A DNA stretch of 64,000 bases, from the NCBI RefSeq assembly GCF_030271255.1, contig NZ_JASJOM010000005.1, positions 124,001-188,000 of the forward strand, read 5' to 3'. The DNA comes from Peribacillus folii (GTDB lineage Bacteria; Bacillota; Bacilli; Bacillales; DSM-1321). Below the pieces are notes generated by a model that did no database searches, was not told where the DNA came from, and saw nothing but the letters and a program-made list of their open reading frames with translations. The stretch's first letter is position 1, and every line of letters starts with the position of its first letter. Positions 17,216 through 26,612 of the stretch are shown in pieces. The translations under genes were made by a program, and so were the position numbers.

Positions 17216-17246
17216 AACCTGCATAGAACGTGTGTCCATGCAGGCT
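17216..17246 (-). terminator. Terminator of helD
   Basis: A hairpin CCTGCAT / ATGCAGG followed on the minus strand by TTTTTCATG. Confidence 0.7.
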
Positions 17247-17278
17247 TCGGATATTCTTGAAAGCAGGCAGCGGCTTGG

Positions 17279-19627
17279 TTAATGGGTGCTCTGAAGGAAG
17301 CTGTCCGCTCTTGTGTTGAGCAAGAATGGGCTCGGCTCGCCGACCGTATAGATCTGCAGGTCATGCATGGCCCTCGTACATGCCGTGTAGAACAATCTGC
17401 GCAGACTTTCATCGCCGTATGTTTCCGCCGATGCATCATAGATGATGACCGCATCAAATTCGATGCCCTTGGCCAGGTAAGCGGGAATAACGACAACGCC
17501 TTGCTCATATTCATTCGTGCCTTTCTGTACGAGTTTCAATTCGTCGATGGCATGTAATGCTTTGTATGCAGCGGCACTTTCCGCAGCCGATTTACATATG
17601 ATCGCGATGGTATTATACTGACGGCTTTGCCACTCTTTCACTTTAGCCATGATTTCCCCGTGCAATTCTTGCTGGCTGGACACTCTTGTCAGTAAAGGTT
17701 TTTCTCCTTCTCGGTCGATCGCTTTAATGCGATCGCCTTCCGGAATGAGTTCCCGGGTGAATTCAATAATCTGCTTTGTCGATCTGTAGCTTTGATCCAA
17801 GGTAATCGTCTCTGTTTTATCGGTTCCATACAAACTTGTAAGCGTATCGAAATTCACTTGTTCGCTGGCATGAGCAAATATTGCCTGATTAAAGTCACCG
17901 AGCACGGTCATCCTTGCCGAAGGAAACAAGCGTTTTAGGAATTCAAATTGAAATGGGGAATAATCCTGTGCCTCGTCTACTAGTACATATTTAATGGAGC
18001 TGTTCGTCTGAAATCCTTGAATGAGCTCCTGCAGCAGCAAGAATGGCGTCGCGTCTTCGTAATACAGCTTACCTTCCTCAAGCATTTTTTGCGTTACGGA
18101 GCATATTTCCCTTTCAGCAGGTGTGTTGCTGCCATGCCATAATTCGATCCTTGTTTTTTCATCAAAAAGCTGCTTGTAGATGCCCTTGATATTGATAAAT
18201 TGAAGTGCTTTGATCCGTTTCCGCAGCGTCTTCAGCTTCTTGCGAACGATCATACGCGCGAGCAATTCATTCTCTTGTTCATAATCATCAAAGGAGTCCT
18301 CCGTATCGCCGCGTTTTTTCTGTATTTGGCTGTATACCTTTTGATAGTCTTCCTTGCCAAGATACTCGATTTCCTCCTCGACCCACGATTTTTTCAGTTC
18401 AAGCTTTTCCGTTTCATCAAGTACCTCGCCTAACCACTCTTTTAGTTTATCAATCCGATTGTGAAAGTTTAGTCCAGTGTCTCTGGTATAAAATCTTTCT
18501 GAGATTTGTTTGGCGGAGACAAGCGTTTCCCCCCTGAATCTTATCCCTCTAAAGAGCATTCCAGATAGCTCCAGTGATCGGCTGTACGTTTTGATTATCT
18601 CGAAAAAGCGAAGCGATGCCTTGAATGTAATGCTCGCTGATCTCGTGTTATAGGAAGGATCATCCGCTTCAGTCAGCAAAAACTCCAATTGCTCATACGG
18701 ATCCTCCACTTGAAACGAGTCAGCCAGACGATGGTCCAAGTACTCCTGGAAGGTTACTTGCTGCATATTTTCTTCACCAAGCTCTGGTAGCACATTGGAT
18801 ACGTAGCTATTGAACATGGAGTTTGGGGAGAACAAGATGATTTGATCGGCTTTTAGTTTTTCTCGATTTTTATAGAGAAGGTACGCGATCCGTTGGAGGG
18901 CGGCCGATGTCTTGCCGCTGCCAGCCGCCCCTTGAACGATGAGCAGCCGTCCGCGATCGTTGCGGATGATTTTATTTTGGTCTCGCTGGATCGTGGAGAC
19001 AATGCTGCGCATATGCTTATCCGTACCCTTGCCCAGCACCTGCTGCAGGATCTCATCTCCAATCGTGAGACTCGTATCGAACATGGATTCGACTGCGCCT
19101 CCCTTGATGATAAATTGCCACTTTTTCTCCAGATCTCCCCTAATGACGCCTCCGGGAGTGGAGTATTCCATTGGGCCGGGGGGATAGTCATAATACACGC
19201 TCGAAATCGGAGCTCTCCAGTCGTATATCAGGAAGTTTTCACCTGCTGGATCAGTAAGCGTCGAGGTTCCAATATAAATAGGTTCCGTAATCGAAGACCC
19301 TTCTTCCGTGACATCAATTCGGCCGAAATAAGGCGATTCCTTCATGCGGCGCAAGGCTGCCAGTCGCTTTGAAGTATATTTATGTTCACCCTCGCTTACA
19401 GACAGGGCTTGGGCCTGTTGCCTTAAACCAATGATGGTCTCCAGGTAGTCATCAAACGTATCCACATTCACCTTGAGGTCATCCCAAAAGTGTTTACGGA
19501 TATTGACCACTTCTTTTTTACGCTGTAACGTCTCTCCTTCTATTTTGTCCATCTGTTGCGTAATCGTTTCGAGTACCTCATCCAAACGCTCTTGCTCCTG
19601 CCGAATTTCATCGTTCATATCAGACAC
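17279..19627 (-). CDS. helD: RNA polymerase recycling motor HelD (UvrD/Rep-like helicase family)
   Basis: A 782-residue protein. The N-terminal coiled coil (1-75, EQERLDEVLETITQQM) is the arm that enters the RNA polymerase channels. YDWRAPISSVYYD near residue 135 is a family hallmark. Walker A GAAGSGKTS is at 233-241, DEAQDYSP (Walker B) lies past residue 530, and the C-terminal RecA lobe has YRSTKQI and FYTACTRAMHDL. HelD uses ATP to strip stalled RNA polymerase from DNA and aid its recycling. Length and motif order match B. subtilis HelD (YvgS). The ATG has AAGGAG 8 nt upstream. Confidence 0.92.
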   Translation of the reverse strand: MSDMNDEIRQEQERLDEVLETITQQMDKIEGETLQRKKEVVNIRKHFWDDLKVNVDTFDDYLETIIGLRQQAQALSVSEGEHKYTSKRLAALRRMKESPYFGRIDVTEEGSSITEPIYIGTSTLTDPAGENFLIYDWRAPISSVYYDYPPGPMEYSTPGGVIRGDLEKKWQFIIKGGAVESMFDTSLTIGDEILQQVLGKGTDKHMRSIVSTIQRDQNKIIRNDRGRLLIVQGAAGSGKTSAALQRIAYLLYKNREKLKADQIILFSPNSMFNSYVSNVLPELGEENMQQVTFQEYLDHRLADSFQVEDPYEQLEFLLTEADDPSYNTRSASITFKASLRFFEIIKTYSRSLELSGMLFRGIRFRGETLVSAKQISERFYTRDTGLNFHNRIDKLKEWLGEVLDETEKLELKKSWVEEEIEYLGKEDYQKVYSQIQKKRGDTEDSFDDYEQENELLARMIVRKKLKTLRKRIKALQFINIKGIYKQLFDEKTRIELWHGSNTPAEREICSVTQKMLEEGKLYYEDATPFLLLQELIQGFQTNSSIKYVLVDEAQDYSPFQFEFLKRLFPSARMTVLGDFNQAIFAHASEQVNFDTLTSLYGTDKTETITLDQSYRSTKQIIEFTRELIPEGDRIKAIDREGEKPLLTRVSSQQELHGEIMAKVKEWQSRQYNTIAIICKSAAESAAAYKALHAIDELKLVQKGTNEYEQGVVVIPAYLAKGIEFDAVIIYDASAETYGDESLRRLFYTACTRAMHDLQIYTVGEPSPFLLNTRADSFLQSTH

Positions 19628-19801
19628 TCCTTAAAAAATAATAATAGGGGTTGACTAGAGGTGAGCTTTACCTTATACTTATAGTAAGGGATAAAATGCA
19701 TATATATTAATAAAATGTGTTTCTATCCTAATTTATCACAAATCATGATATATATCAATGGATTTTACCCATTTCTTTTTACATGTTCATTTACATTCAG
19801 T

Positions 19802-19833
19802 AACCAGTCGAGCTACGCTTGACTGGTTTTTTT
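19802..19833 (+). terminator. Orphan plus-strand terminator
   Basis: The hairpin AACCAGTC / GACTGGTT followed by TTTTTTT points rightward, yet no plus-strand gene precedes it between helD's start and 19802. The 19628-19927 gap otherwise holds AT-rich sequence with a TTGACT-like word near 19650. A short non-coding transcript is possible (see findings). Confidence 0.6.
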
Positions 19834-19876
19834 ATGGCCGTCTACCTCCTTGTTACGGTATGGACGAAATAAAAAA

Positions 19877-19900
19877 ATGGATAGCCCTAAGGCTATCCAT
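19877..19900 (-). terminator. Terminator of the 2-hydroxyacid dehydrogenase gene
   Basis: A perfect hairpin ATGGATAGCC / GGCTATCCAT with seven T after it on the minus strand. Confidence 0.8.
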
Positions 19901-19927
19901 TGACGTTCATATAGATTTTCTACAAAT

Positions 19928-20908
19928 TCACTTTGCCTTTACACCGGTTTTGATCAAGGTTGGCGGAACCTCACCCTTTAGACCGGCTACAAGATTGGTT
20001 GCCGCCAGCATCGCCATTTTCCTTCTAGTTTCGGCTGTTGCGGAACCGATATGCGGCAAGGTGACGACGTTCTTCATGGAAAGCAATGGATTGTCTGCCC
20101 CGACAGGCTCCTGCACGAAGACGTCCAATCCTGCCGCGTGGATTTCACCTGTTTTGAGTGCAGTGACCAAGGCAGCCTCATCCACCGTTCCTCCTCTTGA
20201 GCCGTTGATGAAAATGGCGCTTTTTTTCATCAGCTTGAATTCTTTCTCCCCCATCATCTTTTCGGTTTGAGGAGTAAGAGGTGTCATTAAGCAGACAAAG
20301 TCCGACCGCTTTAATAAATCCTCCAATGTACAGTATGTAGCTCCAAACGTTTGCTCCGCTTCTTCATTTCTAGATCTGTTGTGATATAAGATATCCATAT
20401 CGAATCCGAAACGAGCCCTTTTCACAACGGCAGAGCCTACTCCGCCCATACCGATGACCCCCAAGACTTTATGGTGGACATCCAATCCAAATAAATCTTC
20501 CCCCATCGAAGCTGTCCATTGCCCTGACTTAACCAGTCGATCCAGCTCAGGCAATCTTCTTGCTGCCGATAACATCAAGCCCATAATCGTATCTGCGACT
20601 GTTTCGTTCAAGACCTCTGGCGTATTCGTAGCCATGATTCCCCGATTCGACAGCTCCGCTACATCAAAATTATCGTAACCAACCGAAGCATTACAAACGA
20701 TCTTCAATTCCGGCGCTTGGTCCAGTAATGCTTTATCCACTTTCAAACCAGACCCTACTATCCCCTGTGCATTCTTCAAGGCTTGAAGAAATACAGGATA
20801 GTTCCGTGCATCAAGATCCTCGAAATAGGTGACATCACAAGTATGTTGAATATACTCCAACACTTCTTGATCTACTTTCTTATATACGATCACTTTCGGC
20901 TTAACCAT
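19928..20908 (-). CDS. D-isomer-specific 2-hydroxyacid dehydrogenase (glyoxylate/2-ketogluconate reductase-like)
   Basis: A 326-residue NAD(P)-dependent dehydrogenase of the GhrB/2-ketogluconate reductase branch. Substrate-domain VGYDNFD, the Rossmann glycine motif in LGVIGMGGVGSAV (about 150-162), and the catalytic set Arg (GSRGG), Glu (QEP) and His (PHIGSAT) are all present. The likely reaction is reduction of glyoxylate, hydroxypyruvate or 2-ketogluconate. GGAGGTGAGG precedes the ATG. It is monocistronic. Confidence 0.88.
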   Translation of the reverse strand: MVKPKVIVYKKVDQEVLEYIQHTCDVTYFEDLDARNYPVFLQALKNAQGIVGSGLKVDKALLDQAPELKIVCNASVGYDNFDVAELSNRGIMATNTPEVLNETVADTIMGLMLSAARRLPELDRLVKSGQWTASMGEDLFGLDVHHKVLGVIGMGGVGSAVVKRARFGFDMDILYHNRSRNEEAEQTFGATYCTLEDLLKRSDFVCLMTPLTPQTEKMMGEKEFKLMKKSAIFINGSRGGTVDEAALVTALKTGEIHAAGLDVFVQEPVGADNPLLSMKNVVTLPHIGSATAETRRKMAMLAATNLVAGLKGEVPPTLIKTGVKAK

Positions 20909-21036
20909 GATCCCTCACCTCCAATAAAGTGGGGGAAATCCCCCTTCCTTTAATTTACCATTCTTTTTAAGCAAGGGTATAACGAACAGCTTCAAACCCC
21001 AGCCAAGTAAAACACAGCTCGCTATAGCCATAAAAC

Positions 21037-21072
21037 AAAAAAGCATGATTTCAAAAGAAATCATGCTTTTTC
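21037..21072. terminator. Terminator of the 3-hydroxybutyrate operon
   Basis: A long A/T-flanked hairpin (AAAGCATGATTTC / GAAATCATGCTTT) just after the bdh stop. Confidence 0.8.
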
Positions 21073-21083
21073 TTTATAGGCAA

Positions 21084-21839
21084 TTAGATTCCGCCTGCTA
21101 CACCGATTTCTTCGCCTGTGATGGCAGCGGCGCCGTCTGAGGCTAGGAATACGGCTGTTGCGCCGATTTCGGATGGTTCGAGTAAGCGTTTAATCCATTG
21201 TTTGCCTAGGATGTGATGGTTTAGCGCTTCTTCTACGGTTGTTCCGTCTTGTTCTGCAAGGATTGGCAGTTGCTTTTCGATTAGTTCCGTGCGAACGGGC
21301 CCTGGCATGATCGTGTTGCAGGTGATGCCGTTCAAGGCATTTTCCAGTGCCGTTACTTTCGTGAAGCCAACTTGCCCGAATTTAGCGGCGCAATAGGCGG
21401 ATTTGTAAGCATCAGGAATTCTGCCATGAGCTGAGGAGATATTGATGATGCGTCCTTTTTTCTGTTTTTGCATGGCTGGGAGCGCATGCTTGGTCAATAA
21501 GAACGTTCCTTTTAGAATAACATCATTTACAAGATCCCATTTTTCCACAGGGAAGTCCTCCACTGGTGAAATGAATTGAAGTCCTGCATTATTGACGAGT
21601 ACATCGACCGTGCCGCGTTCAGCGATGACTTGTTGAACAGCCGCTTGTACGTTTGGTTCGTCAGCTACGTTCACTTTGTAGCCTTTTGCATTGCCTAGTT
21701 TTTCAGCGGCACTTATCGCTGCCGTTTCATTTAAATCGAAAATGGCTACAAAATCCCCGTTATTGATGAAGGATTCTGCAATAGCGTATCCAATCCCTTG
21801 TGCTGCCCCTGTTACGATTACTGTGCGTTCGTTTGTCAT
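21084..21839 (-). CDS. 3-hydroxybutyrate dehydrogenase (SDR)
   Basis: A 251-residue classical short-chain dehydrogenase. NAD-binding TGAAQGIG (about 11-18), NNAG near residue 88, catalytic Ser in ISSAHGR and the YCAAK motif are all seen. PGPVRTELIEKQ and HHILGKQWIKR are typical of D-3-hydroxybutyrate dehydrogenases (YxjF type), which oxidise 3-hydroxybutyrate to acetoacetate. It is the last gene of an operon with a GntP-like permease, an arrangement like B. subtilis yxjC-yxjF but without the CoA-transferase genes. Confidence 0.85.
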   Translation of the reverse strand: MTNERTVIVTGAAQGIGYAIAESFINNGDFVAIFDLNETAAISAAEKLGNAKGYKVNVADEPNVQAAVQQVIAERGTVDVLVNNAGLQFISPVEDFPVEKWDLVNDVILKGTFLLTKHALPAMQKQKKGRIINISSAHGRIPDAYKSAYCAAKFGQVGFTKVTALENALNGITCNTIMPGPVRTELIEKQLPILAEQDGTTVEEALNHHILGKQWIKRLLEPSEIGATAVFLASDGAAAITGEEIGVAGGI

Positions 21840-21876
21840 GATTTCAATCTCCCTTTGTGTTAAATTCGTTTCAAAC

Positions 21877-22308
21877 TTAATGTTTCGTTACACGTTTCCA
21901 GATCAGCTTGTCATCCGGATGAAGGCCATTGTAAATAACCACATGATCACCCTCAATCTTCGCAAGCCGCGGCTGCGCTTGATCGAGCCAGGTTGGATTC
22001 ATGCTGACATCCATATGATGGGTCAGCTCCTGTTTTTCTTCATCCACTTCGAACGGGCCTGAATAGGCCAGGTACCCATGTGCCGCTTCTGCCATTTCTT
22101 CCGGTGTTCCTGTGTGCAGGTCCCCGGATTTGTATGCAGGGCGTCCGTCCGCCATCAGTTGGGCAGACATATAGCCATCTGGATTATACATAATGAAGCC
22201 TTTGGCATCTTTACCTAAAGGATAAACCTTGTTTCCATCCACATCTTTCGTTTCGTATGATACCAATGACCATGTACCGACGACTTGTTCACGCATTGAC
22301 TTTGCCAT
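21877..22308 (-). CDS. Lipocalin-like domain protein, 143 aa
   Basis: A short protein starting REQVVGTWSLVSYE, the hallmark of the lipocalin-like domain (Lipocalin_5), followed by strands such as GFIMYNPDGYMSAQLM and a final ELTHHMDVSMNPTWL / KLIWKRV. It probably forms a beta-barrel that binds a small ligand. It lies between the permease and dehydrogenase genes, 37 bp from each, with a GGAGGTGATG site, so it is co-expressed with 3-hydroxyacid use. Its role there is unknown. Confidence 0.78.
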   Translation of the reverse strand: MAKSMREQVVGTWSLVSYETKDVDGNKVYPLGKDAKGFIMYNPDGYMSAQLMADGRPAYKSGDLHTGTPEEMAEAAHGYLAYSGPFEVDEEKQELTHHMDVSMNPTWLDQAQPRLAKIEGDHVVIYNGLHPDDKLIWKRVTKH

Positions 22309-22345
22309 TCTTCATCACCTCCTTCAATGGACCCTCCGCTTGTTC

Positions 22346-23659
22346 CTAATAAAACATGATTCCTAGCAGCAAAGCGGCTATGAGCGCAAATAGATTCGGC
22401 AATGTCGTGCTATAGAATGAGTATTTATAAGCGTTTTTATGATTCAGGCCCGTTAAGGCAAACATCGATAGGATAGCTCCTGCATGCGGCAGGGCCGTGA
22501 ATACGGAGGAAGCTATGGCCGAGATGCGGTGCATCGCTTCCGGATTGACTCCGAGAGCCAAGTAAGACTTGGCAAATGCCTCCATCGCAATACCCAGGCC
22601 GCCCGATGAAGAACCTGTAATCGCGCCGAGGGCCGCGGAGGCGACTGATAAGCTAATCAAAGGGTTCCCCGGAATTCCTAATATGAAATCGGAAATCACC
22701 TTGAAGCCTGGTGCAATGGTGATGACGACGCCAAAGGCCACGGCTGCGGCCGTGAAGAATATCGGCGTGATCGATCCATTCGCTCCTAAGCTGAGTGCCG
22801 CTTTGTGTGACGGAATGTATTTATGGAATAATGCAGCGGCTACCACGATTGCGGCCGCCAAGCCAATCAATACGATGTTGGCAACCTTCATGGCACTGCC
22901 TGTAAAGATAATGATGATGAGTACAAGGATGGGTAAAATACTGATAAAGAAGGAAGGGATCTTTTCTTTTAATACAATTTTTTCTTCCTCTTCTTCTGCA
23001 TATGGTGCAAAGGTTTCACCGTTAGCCAAGCTTTTTTTCAGTGTATACCTTAAATAAATGACCCCGATTACAATCGAAATCAAGGTTGCGACGATTCCCA
23101 TGAATGGCGCTGCCGTTAAAGTCGTGCCAAGGTACGTCGTCGGGACAACGTTTTGAATCGAAGGTGTCCCGGGAAGCATCGTCATCGTGAATGTTCCAAT
23201 CCCCATAAATACGGGAATCACAACTAAATTCCAGCCGATATTCAGTTGCTTGAATAATGGCTTCGCCAAAGGAATGACCACGAACAATACGACGAATAAA
23301 CTGATGCCCCCGAATGTCAATATCGCACTGATCGCATAAATCGCAAGTAATACGGAAAAGGGATTTTCCGTACCAGTAATGGACAGGACCTTTTGCGCAA
23401 TGGCCTGTGCCGCACCGCTTTTCTCTATATATTGTGCCAATATCGCACCTAATAAAAATACGCCAAAATAGTTGATTAAAAATCCTGTCAGCCCTGTCAT
23501 GAATGATGTTTCCGTTCCGATTAAAGAAGGAAAGAAATCCATGCCATTCGTCACGATGACGATAATCGAGGCCAGCGGGGCAATAAATACGATGCTAAAA
23601 CCCTTCATGGCCAGAATGACGATCAAAGCAATCGCAATCAAAATTCCGATTGTACCCAT
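22346..23659 (-). CDS. GntP-family permease, probable 3-hydroxybutyrate transporter
   Basis: A 437-residue membrane protein with about twelve hydrophobic segments. Gly/Ser-rich GAITGSSSGGLGIAME and the LPHAGAILS loop are typical of the GntP/YxjC family of proton-coupled carboxylate permeases. It is the first gene of the operon ending in 3-hydroxybutyrate dehydrogenase, so the likely substrate is D-3-hydroxybutyrate. The chosen ATG (MGTIGIL) has AGGGGG about 9 nt upstream; the longer reading lacks an SD. Confidence 0.82.
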   Translation of the reverse strand: MGTIGILIAIALIVILAMKGFSIVFIAPLASIIVIVTNGMDFFPSLIGTETSFMTGLTGFLINYFGVFLLGAILAQYIEKSGAAQAIAQKVLSITGTENPFSVLLAIYAISAILTFGGISLFVVLFVVIPLAKPLFKQLNIGWNLVVIPVFMGIGTFTMTMLPGTPSIQNVVPTTYLGTTLTAAPFMGIVATLISIVIGVIYLRYTLKKSLANGETFAPYAEEEEEKIVLKEKIPSFFISILPILVLIIIIFTGSAMKVANIVLIGLAAAIVVAAALFHKYIPSHKAALSLGANGSITPIFFTAAAVAFGVVITIAPGFKVISDFILGIPGNPLISLSVASAALGAITGSSSGGLGIAMEAFAKSYLALGVNPEAMHRISAIASSVFTALPHAGAILSMFALTGLNHKNAYKYSFYSTTLPNLFALIAALLLGIMFY

Positions 23660-23909
23660 ATAATAATTCCCCCTTTTTTGCAAATAAATAGTAACAAGCC
23701 ATCATAAAAAAACGACGAATGAACGTGTTCATCCGGTTGTCGGTTATTTTTGATTTCCCCTTTTACTGTTCCCAACCTTTAACGAATATAATTACAAGTT
23801 GGGTCACGCACTCACTACTATTCAAATATAATATTCCCATACATATAAGTGAAATATATAATAATGATATATTCTATAAATGCCAGTAATAAATGAGGGT
23901 GTGTTTTAG

Positions 23910-24815
23910 TTGGATTTCAAACAAATACAGTACTTTACCGAAGTCGTTAAACAAGGCAGCTTTTCCAAAGCGGCTGAACATTTATTCTTGTCGCAGCCGA
24001 ACATCAGTAAATCGATTAAAGATCTTGAAAAAGAATTGGATGCCAAGCTATTGACCCGTACGACCAGGAAGATCGAACTGACCGATACAGGAAAATTGCT
24101 TTATCAATATGGCCAGCGCATTTCCCAATCGATCGAGCATTTTTATGACGAATTGGACGATATGAAGAATAGTAAAAAGGGGAATATAAAAATGGGCATT
24201 TTTTCAACGCTTGGAACGGATATTTTCTCTGAGCTGATGGCCCAATTCCATAAAGAATATCCCTTCATCACCGTCCGTTTTGTGGAGGATGGCGCCCTGC
24301 ATCTAAAAAACACCTTACTTCAAGGTGACCTGGATTTAGTGGTGATGCCCCTGCCCATCGATGATACGTTCGAGAGCATTCCGTTCATGAAAGGCGATCT
24401 GCGTCTTGTCGTTCATCATCATCATCAACTGGCCAATCAAGAACATGTCTCCTGGGACCGTTTAAAGGATGAAAGCTTCATCATCTTCCGCGAAGGCTAT
24501 CAGGTTCATGAATTGATCATGCAGGCTTGCAAGCTGAATGGCTTTGAACCGAATATCATTTGTGAAACTTCACAGTGGAAGTTCATCATGGAGATGGTCT
24601 CCTTCAACCAGGGAATAACGGTTCTCCCCAAAAGTGACCTGGAAGAGATGGATATAAGTAACGAGGAGATCGTCACGCTCCCCTTAATCCCTCATATCAA
24701 GTGGCAAGTAGGAATCGCTTGGAAAAAAGATAGCTATATCTCCTACGCAACGCGAACGTGGATCGAATTCATTAAAGCGAAGCTTGAAGAAAACAGGGAT
24801 GACAAAGAAAGGTAG
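23910..24815 (+). CDS. LysR-family regulator
   Basis: A 301-residue LysR protein. The helix-turn-helix lies at 1-60 (IQYFTEVVKQGSFSKAAEHL, SQPNISKSIKDLE) and a two-lobed effector domain follows from residue 90 (GNIKMGIFSTLG). It starts with TTG. It is divergent from the 3-hydroxybutyrate operon across 250 bp and most likely controls it, with the organic acid as co-inducer. A bidirectional terminator follows. Confidence 0.85.
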   Translation: MDFKQIQYFTEVVKQGSFSKAAEHLFLSQPNISKSIKDLEKELDAKLLTRTTRKIELTDTGKLLYQYGQRISQSIEHFYDELDDMKNSKKGNIKMGIFSTLGTDIFSELMAQFHKEYPFITVRFVEDGALHLKNTLLQGDLDLVVMPLPIDDTFESIPFMKGDLRLVVHHHHQLANQEHVSWDRLKDESFIIFREGYQVHELIMQACKLNGFEPNIICETSQWKFIMEMVSFNQGITVLPKSDLEEMDISNEEIVTLPLIPHIKWQVGIAWKKDSYISYATRTWIEFIKAKLEENRDDKER

Positions 24816-24824
24816 ATAAAAACA

Positions 24825-24852
24825 AAAGACCGCCCATACGTTGGCGGTCTTT
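24825..24852. terminator. Bidirectional terminator, lysR-type / comK-type
   Basis: The hairpin AAAGACCGCC / GGCGGTCTTT lies between convergent genes. Confidence 0.8.
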
Positions 24853-24866
24853 CTCACAGCATTTTT

Positions 24867-25427
24867 TCATGATTCCTTCCGCTTTACCCTGTAATGGAGC
24901 TCCCCGGGTTCCTTGCAAAAGGTGATTCCGCTTCCTGGCTCATAATGGAAGGTTTTTTTACCTAGCGAGCGTTCATGGAAGGTGGTATGCAGATAGGATG
25001 CTTGGTCCCTTTTGAAGATGAGTTGATTTTTGCTTAAGGATACAGAGAGGCAATGACCATAGTCTGTGTGGACCAACGTTTCTTTTTCGTTCACTTCCTC
25101 GAAGTCATCGATGTGAATATAGGAAAACCAGACACCTCCGCCTAAGCGGAAGGAGCGGGAGGAGAACCAGACCATGCCGAGCTGGGCGCTGACGCAGACT
25201 GGCAGCCTATATCTGCCGCCAAGCACCGACTTCGCTCCTGCAAGTCCGCCATCAAGATTCAGTCCAAAGTGATTGAGCGACTGATTGAGGATATCAAGGC
25301 GCGGCTGTGCAACAAGGAAGGTGCTCTCCCCTTCAACCACCATCGCCAGCTCCTCGCCATGTGCATCATAGTGCTCCATCATTGCTATGGTTTCCCTGTT
25401 CATTACATATTTCTTTCGTATCATCAT
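24867..25427 (-). CDS. comK: ComK-family protein
   Basis: A 186-residue protein of the competence-transcription-factor family. The segment from KSVLGGRYRLPVCVSAQLG through FSSRSFRLGGGVWFSYIHID follows the ComK core (the part where B. subtilis ComK reads KPPIMVDPSNQIFLFPT ... CGWISHVHV, recalled). ComK activates DNA-uptake genes through paired AAAA-N5-TTTT boxes. The C-terminus is shorter than usual. The ATG (MMIRKK) is chosen because GAGGAG lies 8 nt upstream. Many Bacillaceae carry two ComK paralogues; which one this is cannot be told. Confidence 0.72.
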   Translation of the reverse strand: MMIRKKYVMNRETIAMMEHYDAHGEELAMVVEGESTFLVAQPRLDILNQSLNHFGLNLDGGLAGAKSVLGGRYRLPVCVSAQLGMVWFSSRSFRLGGGVWFSYIHIDDFEEVNEKETLVHTDYGHCLSVSLSKNQLIFKRDQASYLHTTFHERSLGKKTFHYEPGSGITFCKEPGELHYRVKRKES

Positions 25428-25460
25428 TCCGTTCACTCCTCATTCCCATAATGATTTTTT

Positions 25461-25550
25461 AGGAGTATACTAAGACATAGAGCCAGGTATACTCCTGCTC
25501 GATCCCCTTAGGTGACGGTCTGCCAGGACAAATTCACCTAGGGGGTTTTT
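25461..25550 (+). ncRNA. Candidate structured RNA or terminator-bearing element
   Basis: Two hairpins stand in a row on the plus strand: AGGAGTATAC / GTATACTCCT (25461-25496) and CCCCTTAGGTG / CACCTAGGGGG (25504-25545), ending in TTTTT. Both neighbouring genes point the other way, so this is not the terminator of either. The element is either a small plus-strand RNA or part of the comK-family control region (the first arm is a palindromic GTATAC site). No promoter was identified with confidence. Confidence 0.4.
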
Positions 25551-25580
25551 GCTGTTTCCCTCACATATTTCTCACCTCCC

Positions 25581-26612
25581 TTAAAGGGTATACAGCCACC
25601 GGACCATTGCCTTGATATTGTGTTTATCGTTGCTGAGCTGAAATACGGACGGGCGGCCTTTATATGTGCCGCTAAATTCCCTCCAGATCGGATTCGCCGG
25701 GCTCCAATCGACCGCCTTCAATTTTGACATCCTTGTTGTAATCAGCTGTTTTCTATGGTCGATCGGCTGGTTTTCCATCTGATCATTCGCATACAAGGCA
25801 ACCGCTACGAAAAGCGGATAGCAGGCGAGCATGCACTTGGTGCAATCGCCCATTCGCTCCGGCGGGAACATCTCGAATAATTCATTCAGATATAAATGAA
25901 TCAAGGTGATATATTCGCTGCTCGCTAGCGGGCAAGAGGATACTTTCTCTTCAATGTTTACATATACCCTGCCAGTCATGAAGATGCCGATGACCTGCCT
26001 TAGCTGCGATAGGGAAAGCAGGTTCTTGTTGGCCGGACGGTTAATCGATCGTTTTTCGAGTTCGACACCGGCTGTCCTTAATGCTTGGTGGGTATGAAGC
26101 ACCTGATTGGTGATGACATTAAGGTTGTTTCGCGAGTCGAATGAAATTCGTTTTGATAGGGGCACTTTCTTGCCTCTAAGATTGATATCCAAGTATAGCT
26201 GGGATTCCTCCGCCTCTGTAAGTCCCTCGAATACCTGGACGGCAATTGCGCTGTCCTTCATGAGCGAATCGAGTTTGTATGCCTGTTTCACCTTCTCCTC
26301 ATCCTTCTTCAATGCTTTCAGGATACTGTCCTCCAATTGGGCAAAGGCCACAATCCGTTGGGTTCCATCGATGATCGATAGCTGAGCAGCTTCTTTTACG
26401 GAGAAGGTCCCTTCCCTGCAGCTGGCAACGAGCGGAGGCAGATAGATTTGATTCGTTAAGGCATTTTCCAAAAGATAATTCTTGATCGATCGGACGCGCA
26501 GCTGATTTATTTCCCTTGTGGCGATTTGACCATTGCGATACATATCGACCAGTTCCATGATGGAATAAGAGACAATCGATCTTCGCTTCCGGTCCAATTC
26601 ACTTAGTATCAT
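25581..26612 (-). CDS. DGQHR/DndB-like domain protein B (DGTQR variant), 343 aa
   Basis: The core resembles the DGQHR domain of DndB: LSIIDGTQRIVAF at 79-90, where DGTQR replaces DGQHR, followed about 65 residues later by the second family motif SQLYLDINLRGKKVP. Residues after that are mostly helical. A Cys pair (GDCTKCMLACYP) is specific to this copy. Known DndB proteins repress or tune DNA phosphorothioation clusters and carry an ATPase-linked DGQHR motif; no dnd genes are present here. It overlaps the upstream DGQHR gene by 14 bp, and AAGGAGG sets the ATG at 26612. The two likely act together. Confidence 0.7.
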   Translation of the reverse strand: MILSELDRKRRSIVSYSIMELVDMYRNGQIATREINQLRVRSIKNYLLENALTNQIYLPPLVASCREGTFSVKEAAQLSIIDGTQRIVAFAQLEDSILKALKKDEEKVKQAYKLDSLMKDSAIAVQVFEGLTEAEESQLYLDINLRGKKVPLSKRISFDSRNNLNVITNQVLHTHQALRTAGVELEKRSINRPANKNLLSLSQLRQVIGIFMTGRVYVNIEEKVSSCPLASSEYITLIHLYLNELFEMFPPERMGDCTKCMLACYPLFVAVALYANDQMENQPIDHRKQLITTRMSKLKAVDWSPANPIWREFSGTYKGRPSVFQLSNDKHNIKAMVRWLYTL

